Shown: in pieces, positions 36,570 through 41,028 of the stretch
How the letters are laid out: every line of letters begins with the position of its first letter
Numbering within the stretch: the stretch's first letter is position 1
From: Rhodospirillales bacterium
GTDB lineage: Bacteria; Pseudomonadota; Alphaproteobacteria; Acetobacterales; Acetobacteraceae
Assembly: GCA_028869595.1 (NCBI GenBank)
Contig: JAGWRU010000035.1
Location: 1-41,028, forward strand
DNA length: 41,028 nt
Direction of reading: 5' to 3'
Position numbers and translations under genes: made by a program
The notes under the pieces: generated by a model
Seen by the model: only the letters and a program-made list of their open reading frames with translations
What the model was told of the DNA's origin: nothing
Databases searched by the model: none

Positions 36570-37890
36570 AGCGTACCAGCCGCCCGCGCGGGGTGCCCTG
36601 CACCTCGTCCTCTCGCATCACCACATCGCCGCGCACGATGGTGGCCATCGGCCAGCCGGTGATCGCCATGCCGGCAAACGGCGTCCAGCCGCAGGGCGAG
36701 ACGATCCAGCTTTCCTCGATGCGCCGCTTCGCCGCCATATCGACCAGGGTGAAGTCGGCGTCGTATCCGGCCGCCAGCCGGCCCTTGCGCACCGCGCCAT
36801 AGACCCGCGCGGGGCCCGCGCACATCAGATCGACCAGCCGCAGCAAAGAGAGCCGCCCGGCATTGACGTGATCGAGCATCACCGGCACCAGCGTCTGCAC
36901 CCCGGTGAGCCCCGCCGCCGTCGCCGGCCAGGGCAGCATCTTCTTCTCCCGCGCATGCGGAGCATGGTCGGAGCCGATCGTATCGACCGTGCCATCGGCC
37001 ACCGCCGCCCAGGCCGCATCGTAATGGCGCTTGTCGCGGATCGGCGGATTCATGACCGCGAAGCCGCGCAGCGTGTCGTAGCAATCCGGGGCGAACTGGG
37101 TCAGGTGGTTGACCAGCACCTCGCAGGTCGCGACGTCGCGGAAATCGCGCAGATAATCCAGCTCCTCGGCGGTGGATACGTGCAGGATATGGGCCGGGCG
37201 ATGCGTCGCGCGGGCCAGCCCCGTCAGCCGGCGCGTGCCCAGGAAGGCACATTCCACGTCGCGCCATTCCATGTGGCGGATATAGGGATCGCCGGGCTGA
37301 AACATCCCCTTGCGGTCGCGCAGGCGGTACTCATCCTCGCTGTGATAGGCGATGCGCCGCCGCCCGGCGCGCATCACCCGCTCCAGGCTGGCATCGTCCT
37401 CGACCAGCAGATCGCCGGTGGAACTGCCGGCGAAGATCTTGATGGCACAGACACCGACCCCGGACTCCAGCGTGGCGAGATCGTCGATATTGGTCTTGGT
37501 GCCGCCGACATAGAGGCCGATATCGCACCAGGAGCGCTGCTCGACATAGTCCTGCTTCCAGGCCAGCCGCTCGGCATCGGTGATCGAGGGGCTGGTATTC
37601 GGCATGTCGAACACCGCCGCGAGCCCGCCCAGCACGGCGGCACGAGTGCCGGTTTCGATCGTCTCGATCGCCGGATCGCCGGGATCGCGCAGATGCACAT
37701 GCGGGTCGATCAACCCGGGCAGAACGTGCAGACCGGCGGCATCGATCACCTGTTCCGCCGCGGCCGTGTCGGGCACGCCCAGCGCGGCGATACGCCCGTT
37801 GAGCACGCCGATATTGGTCGCCTCCATTCCCCAGGGCAGCACGCAGATGCCGCCGCGGATCAGCAGGTCGAAGGGCAGGGAATGGCTCAT
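36559..37890 (-). CDS. Dihydroorotase-like cyclic amidohydrolase
   Basis: DPHVHLRDPG metal-binding motif, CAIKIFAG (candidate carbamylated Lys), SDHAPH motif. Confidence 0.9.
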   Translation of the reverse strand: MSHSLPFDLLIRGGICVLPWGMEATNIGVLNGRIAALGVPDTAAAEQVIDAAGLHVLPGLIDPHVHLRDPGDPAIETIETGTRAAVLGGLAAVFDMPNTSPSITDAERLAWKQDYVEQRSWCDIGLYVGGTKTNIDDLATLESGVGVCAIKIFAGSSTGDLLVEDDASLERVMRAGRRRIAYHSEDEYRLRDRKGMFQPGDPYIRHMEWRDVECAFLGTRRLTGLARATHRPAHILHVSTAEELDYLRDFRDVATCEVLVNHLTQFAPDCYDTLRGFAVMNPPIRDKRHYDAAWAAVADGTVDTIGSDHAPHAREKKMLPWPATAAGLTGVQTLVPVMLDHVNAGRLSLLRLVDLMCAGPARVYGAVRKGRLAAGYDADFTLVDMAAKRRIEESWIVSPCGWTPFAGMAITGWPMATIVRGDVVMREDEVQGTPRGRLVRFRS

Positions 37891-37904
37891 CGCAAGGTCC
37901 TCGT

Positions 37905-39668
37905 TCAGCGCGTCGCCAGCGTTTCGAACACATCGCCGGCCGGTTGCAGGCCGAGGATATGGCGCCGATGCCACAACGCATAGAATAACAGGGTCCAGGC
38001 GGCGAACCCATGCCGCCAGCGGCGGATATCGCCGAACAGCGCCACCACCTTGGCCGGGTCGGCAATCTCCGCCACGCCCGGCTGGGCGGCGACCAACGGC
38101 CCCAGGCTCGCCCCGCGCGCCTTGATCCACTGGCCCACCGGCACGGTGAAACCGCGCTTGGGGCTGAACGGATCGGCGGCCGGCAGGTTGCGCGCCAGCC
38201 ACTGGCGCAGCAGCCATTTCCCCGTGCCCTTATGCATCTTCAGGGCATCGGGAAGACGAAAGCAGGCCGCCGCGACGCCGGGATCGAGGAACGGGGTGCG
38301 CCCTTCCACCGCATGCGCCATCAGGCAGCGATCGAGTTTCAGCAGCAGGTCGTGCGGCAGCCAGTCGGCGCAATCGGTGGCCTGCGCCGCGCCCAGCCGG
38401 GTGCGGCCATGCCCCGCCGCTTCCTGCTCGCTTGCCGCATAGCCGTCGCGCCAGCCGGTGGGGGCGGCGCGCAGCACGTCGACGCGGTCGAAATTGCCGC
38501 GCCCGCGCATCACCCGCCCGCCCAGCCACCAGGGCCGCATGGCGCTGCGATAGCGTCCGTAGCCACCGAACAACTCGTCCCCGCCCTCGCCGCACAGCAC
38601 CACTTTCACGTCCTGGCGGGCCCGGCGGGCGAGAAACCAGGTCGGGATGATGGCGTAATCGGCGACCGGATCATCCATCGCCGCGACGATTTCCGGCAGA
38701 TGGCGCCAGACCATCGCCTCGGTGATCTCGATGGTTTCATGCTTTGCCCCGGCGGCCCGGGCGACGGTTGCGGCATGGGCGCGTTCATCGGCGACGCCTG
38801 CGACATCGAAGCCGGCGGTGAAGGCCAGCACCGGCTGGCTGTTCAGCCGCGCCATCAGCGTGATCAGCACCGAACTGTCGATGCCGCCCGACAGGAACAT
38901 GCCATACGGCACATCGCTGCGCTGATGCAGATCGACGCTCTCGTTCAGCGCCTGGTCGAGTCGCGTCAGCGCCGCCTCCTCGCTGATCGACTCGGGCGGT
39001 TCGGCCGGCACCGCGGCGATTCGCCGCCGCTCCAGAATGCGGCCATCGGCGGCGACGATGGTCTCGCCCGGCAGCAGCCGCTGGATGCCGGGGAAGATGG
39101 TGTCGGCGCCGGTCGTGAACTGAAGCTGCAACAACTCCTCGACCGCGGCGGGCCGCACGGCGCGTTTGACCAGCCCCGCCTCCAGCAGTGCCTGGGGTTC
39201 TGAGGCGAAGGCGATCCCGCCCTCCACCGCCGCGTGATACAGCGGCTTGATGCCGAACGGATCGCGGGTCAGCGTGACGGTGCGTTGCGCGCGATCGTGG
39301 ATGGCGATGCCGAACATGCCGCGCAGCGATCGCGCATAGTCGGCGCCCTCGCGCAGCCACAGGTGCAGCGGCGGCTCGCAGTCGCTGTTGGTGGCGAAGG
39401 CGACACCGGGCATGGCCGCGCGCAGTTCGCGATAGTTGTAGATCTCGCCGTTGGCGACCAGGGCGGCGGTGCCGGCGAACAGCGGCTGGTCCCCGGTCAC
39501 CAGGTCGATGATCGCCAGCCGGTTGTGCAGCAGCGCCACCCGGCCGATCACGGTATGGCCCGACCCATCCGGTCCACGGTGATCCAGCGCACCGATCAGT
39601 TTCGCCAAAACCACTTGATCCGGCGCCCTGGCGCCCGGTGTCAGAATCAGACCCGCAATACCGCACAT
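37905..39668 (-). CDS. asnB: Asparagine synthase (glutamine-hydrolysing)
   Basis: N-terminal class II amidotransferase MCGIAGLI, NGEIYNY; synthetase domain FLSGGIDSSVL, CGEGGDELFGGYGRY. MCGIAG start at 39668. Confidence 0.93.
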   Translation of the reverse strand: MCGIAGLILTPGARAPDQVVLAKLIGALDHRGPDGSGHTVIGRVALLHNRLAIIDLVTGDQPLFAGTAALVANGEIYNYRELRAAMPGVAFATNSDCEPPLHLWLREGADYARSLRGMFGIAIHDRAQRTVTLTRDPFGIKPLYHAAVEGGIAFASEPQALLEAGLVKRAVRPAAVEELLQLQFTTGADTIFPGIQRLLPGETIVAADGRILERRRIAAVPAEPPESISEEAALTRLDQALNESVDLHQRSDVPYGMFLSGGIDSSVLITLMARLNSQPVLAFTAGFDVAGVADERAHAATVARAAGAKHETIEITEAMVWRHLPEIVAAMDDPVADYAIIPTWFLARRARQDVKVVLCGEGGDELFGGYGRYRSAMRPWWLGGRVMRGRGNFDRVDVLRAAPTGWRDGYAASEQEAAGHGRTRLGAAQATDCADWLPHDLLLKLDRCLMAHAVEGRTPFLDPGVAAACFRLPDALKMHKGTGKWLLRQWLARNLPAADPFSPKRGFTVPVGQWIKARGASLGPLVAAQPGVAEIADPAKVVALFGDIRRWRHGFAAWTLLFYALWHRRHILGLQPAGDVFETLATR

Positions 39669-39875
39669 TAAAGAGGAGTGTCCTTCGGGAAGCCCGCGCG
39701 CCACGGATAGCCGTTGCCGCCCCCGGCGTCGATAACTTCATTGGCGGCGGCGGTCCCGTCCCGCTCGTCCACCCCCGGGGCAGGCCGAGCCACGCGTTTG
39801 CTTCAAATCTGTGTTGAAATCCGCCGCGGGGTTGGATGGCGAGGGGCAAACGGCGCCGGTATTCGTTTTCCATGC

Positions 39876-39904
39876 TTGACTCGGCAACGGCCGGCTTCTA
39901 GAGA
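39876..39904 (+). promoter_or_regulatory. Putative sigma70-type promoter for rpsL-rpsG (str operon)
   Basis: TTGACT (39876-39881), 17-nt spacer, TAGAGA (39899-39904), upstream of a leader of about 215 nt. Confidence 0.5.
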
Positions 39905-39981
39905 TCGCGCCCTCGGCCGACCTCGGGTTACCCACGTGGTCTGGCTGTTGGTTCGCAGGCATATGTCGCATGCGGTGCCGT

Positions 39982-40054
39982 CCGGTTTTCACCGGGCTTA
40001 GGCCGCCTGCAAAAGAACCCGCGGGATGGACCATCGGTCCTTAGCCCGTGGGCT
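39982..40054 (+). promoter_or_regulatory. Putative structured 5' leader of rpsL
   Basis: Hairpins CCGGT-TTTC-ACCGG (39982-39995), GGACC-ATC-GGTCC (40028-40040), AGCCC-GT-GGGCT (40043-40054). Confidence 0.4.
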
Positions 40055-40123
40055 GTCCTGTTACCAACGGCCCGATACGTGATGCCCCGGCGACGCACCG
40101 GATTGAAGGATAGAGCAAGGCGC

Positions 40124-40495
40124 ATGCCGACGATCAATCAGCTCATCGCCAAGGGGCGGGAGCCGCAGAAGACGCGGAACAAGGTTCCGGCCCTTCAGGG
40201 CTGCCCGCAGAAGCGCGGCGTTTGCACGCGCGTCTATACGACGACGCCGAAGAAGCCGAACTCGGCCCTGCGTAAGGTGGCGAAGGTCCGCCTCACGAAC
40301 GGGTATGAGGTCGTCAGCTACATTCCGGGTGAAGGCCACAACCTTCAGGAACACTCGGTGGTGCTGATCCGCGGTGGTCGCGTGAAGGACTTGCCGGGCG
40401 TTCGTTATCACATCCTGCGCGGCGTTCTGGATACCCAGGGCATCGCCAAGCGCCGTCAGCGTCGTTCGCTGTATGGCGCGAAGCGGCCGAAATAA
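40124..40495 (+). CDS. rpsL: 30S ribosomal protein S12
   Basis: [15 protein letters not shown]...[19 protein letters not shown]...[17 protein letters not shown]... Confidence 0.98.
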   Translation: MPTINQLIAKGREPQKTRNKVPALQGCPQKRGVCTRVYTTTPKKPNSALRKVAKVRLTNGYEVVSYIPGEGHNLQEHSVVLIRGGRVKDLPGVRYHILRGVLDTQGIAKRRQRRSLYGAKRPK

Positions 40496-40507
40496 GGGGG
40501 CGTTCCG

Positions 40508-40984
40508 ATGTCACGTCGTCACCGCGCTGATAAGCGTGAAATCCTGCCGGACGCGAAGTTCGGCGATGTCGTGATCAGTCGTTTTATGAACGCACTGATG
40601 TACGACGGCAAAAAGTCCACGGCCGAGGGCATCGTCTATAATGCTCTCGATGTTCTGAAGCGCCGGGGTGGCCAGCAGGCCGATCCGGTCCGGATGTTCC
40701 ATGAGGCCCTGGACAACGTGAAGCCGGCTGTGGAGGTGCGCTCCCGTCGCGTCGGTGGCGCCACCTATCAGGTGCCGGTCGAGGTGCGGACGGAACGGCG
40801 GCAGGCCCTGGCCATTCGTTGGATCATCGACGCGGCCCGTAAGCGCGGTGAGCACACGATGCAGGACCGGCTTTCCAACGAGTTGCTGGACGCGGTGAAC
40901 AACCGCGGTTCGGCGGTCAAGAAGCGTGAAGACACCCACCGGATGGCCGAAGCCAACAAGGCATTCAGCCACTACCGCTGGTAG
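40508..40984 (+). CDS. rpsG: 30S ribosomal protein S7
   Basis: [48 protein letters not shown]...; follows rpsL. Confidence 0.98.
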   Translation: MSRRHRADKREILPDAKFGDVVISRFMNALMYDGKKSTAEGIVYNALDVLKRRGGQQADPVRMFHEALDNVKPAVEVRSRRVGGATYQVPVEVRTERRQALAIRWIIDAARKRGEHTMQDRLSNELLDAVNNRGSAVKKREDTHRMAEANKAFSHYRW

Positions 40985-41028
40985 GCACAGGTTCAACTCA
41001 ACGGATCCGCTGCGGGATCGACGGAGAA

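Noticed and set aside
36559-39668. Natural-product biosynthetic cluster based on asnB
   Set aside because: No NRPS/PKS, RiPP precursor or lasso-peptide protease genes nearby; flanked by ribosomal protein genes.
1-41028. Prophage, tRNA/rRNA genes, or restriction/anti-phage defence system
   Set aside because: No phage structural genes, integrase, recognisable tRNA/rRNA sequence or defence-family proteins seen by eye; tRNAscan-SE, PHASTER and DefenseFinder were not run.

Overview
GC-rich alphaproteobacterial window; gene content and style suggest Acetobacteraceae (inference only, no search was run). From left to right it contains: an IS3-family insertion-sequence end; a Crp/Fnr regulator; a NitT/TauT-type ABC importer (substrate-binding protein, permease, ATPase); an SDR, a LysR regulator, a hydroxyisobutyrate-dehydrogenase-like enzyme and a CMD-family protein; a large PutA without an N-terminal RHH domain; and a surface/envelope island of about 18.8 kb. 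The island holds two tandem Thr/Ser-Gly-Ala repeat lipoproteins, an HTTM-DUF393 (DCC) membrane protein, a third related lipoprotein directly upstream of a TpsB/Omp85-type transporter, and a complete Tad/Flp pilus locus (cpaB-cpaC-tadZ-cpaF-tadB-tadC-tadD-small secreted protein-tadG-flp-tadE-cpaA). It is followed by an OmpR-type response regulator and two histidine kinases diverging from a palindrome-rich intergenic region. The right end has a Tat-signal YncE-like beta-propeller, a sterol-desaturase-family hydroxylase, a dihydroorotase-like amidohydrolase, asparagine synthase, and rpsL-rpsG behind a long, possibly structured leader. The best candidate for something undescribed is the trio of repeat lipoproteins. 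They share a conserved core of about 50 aa, and their tetrapeptide arrays (39 and 11 units) keep the amino-acid sequence while codons are heavily scrambled, including AGC and TCN serine codons at the same repeat position. One member sits next to a TpsB that has no recognisable TpsA in the window.
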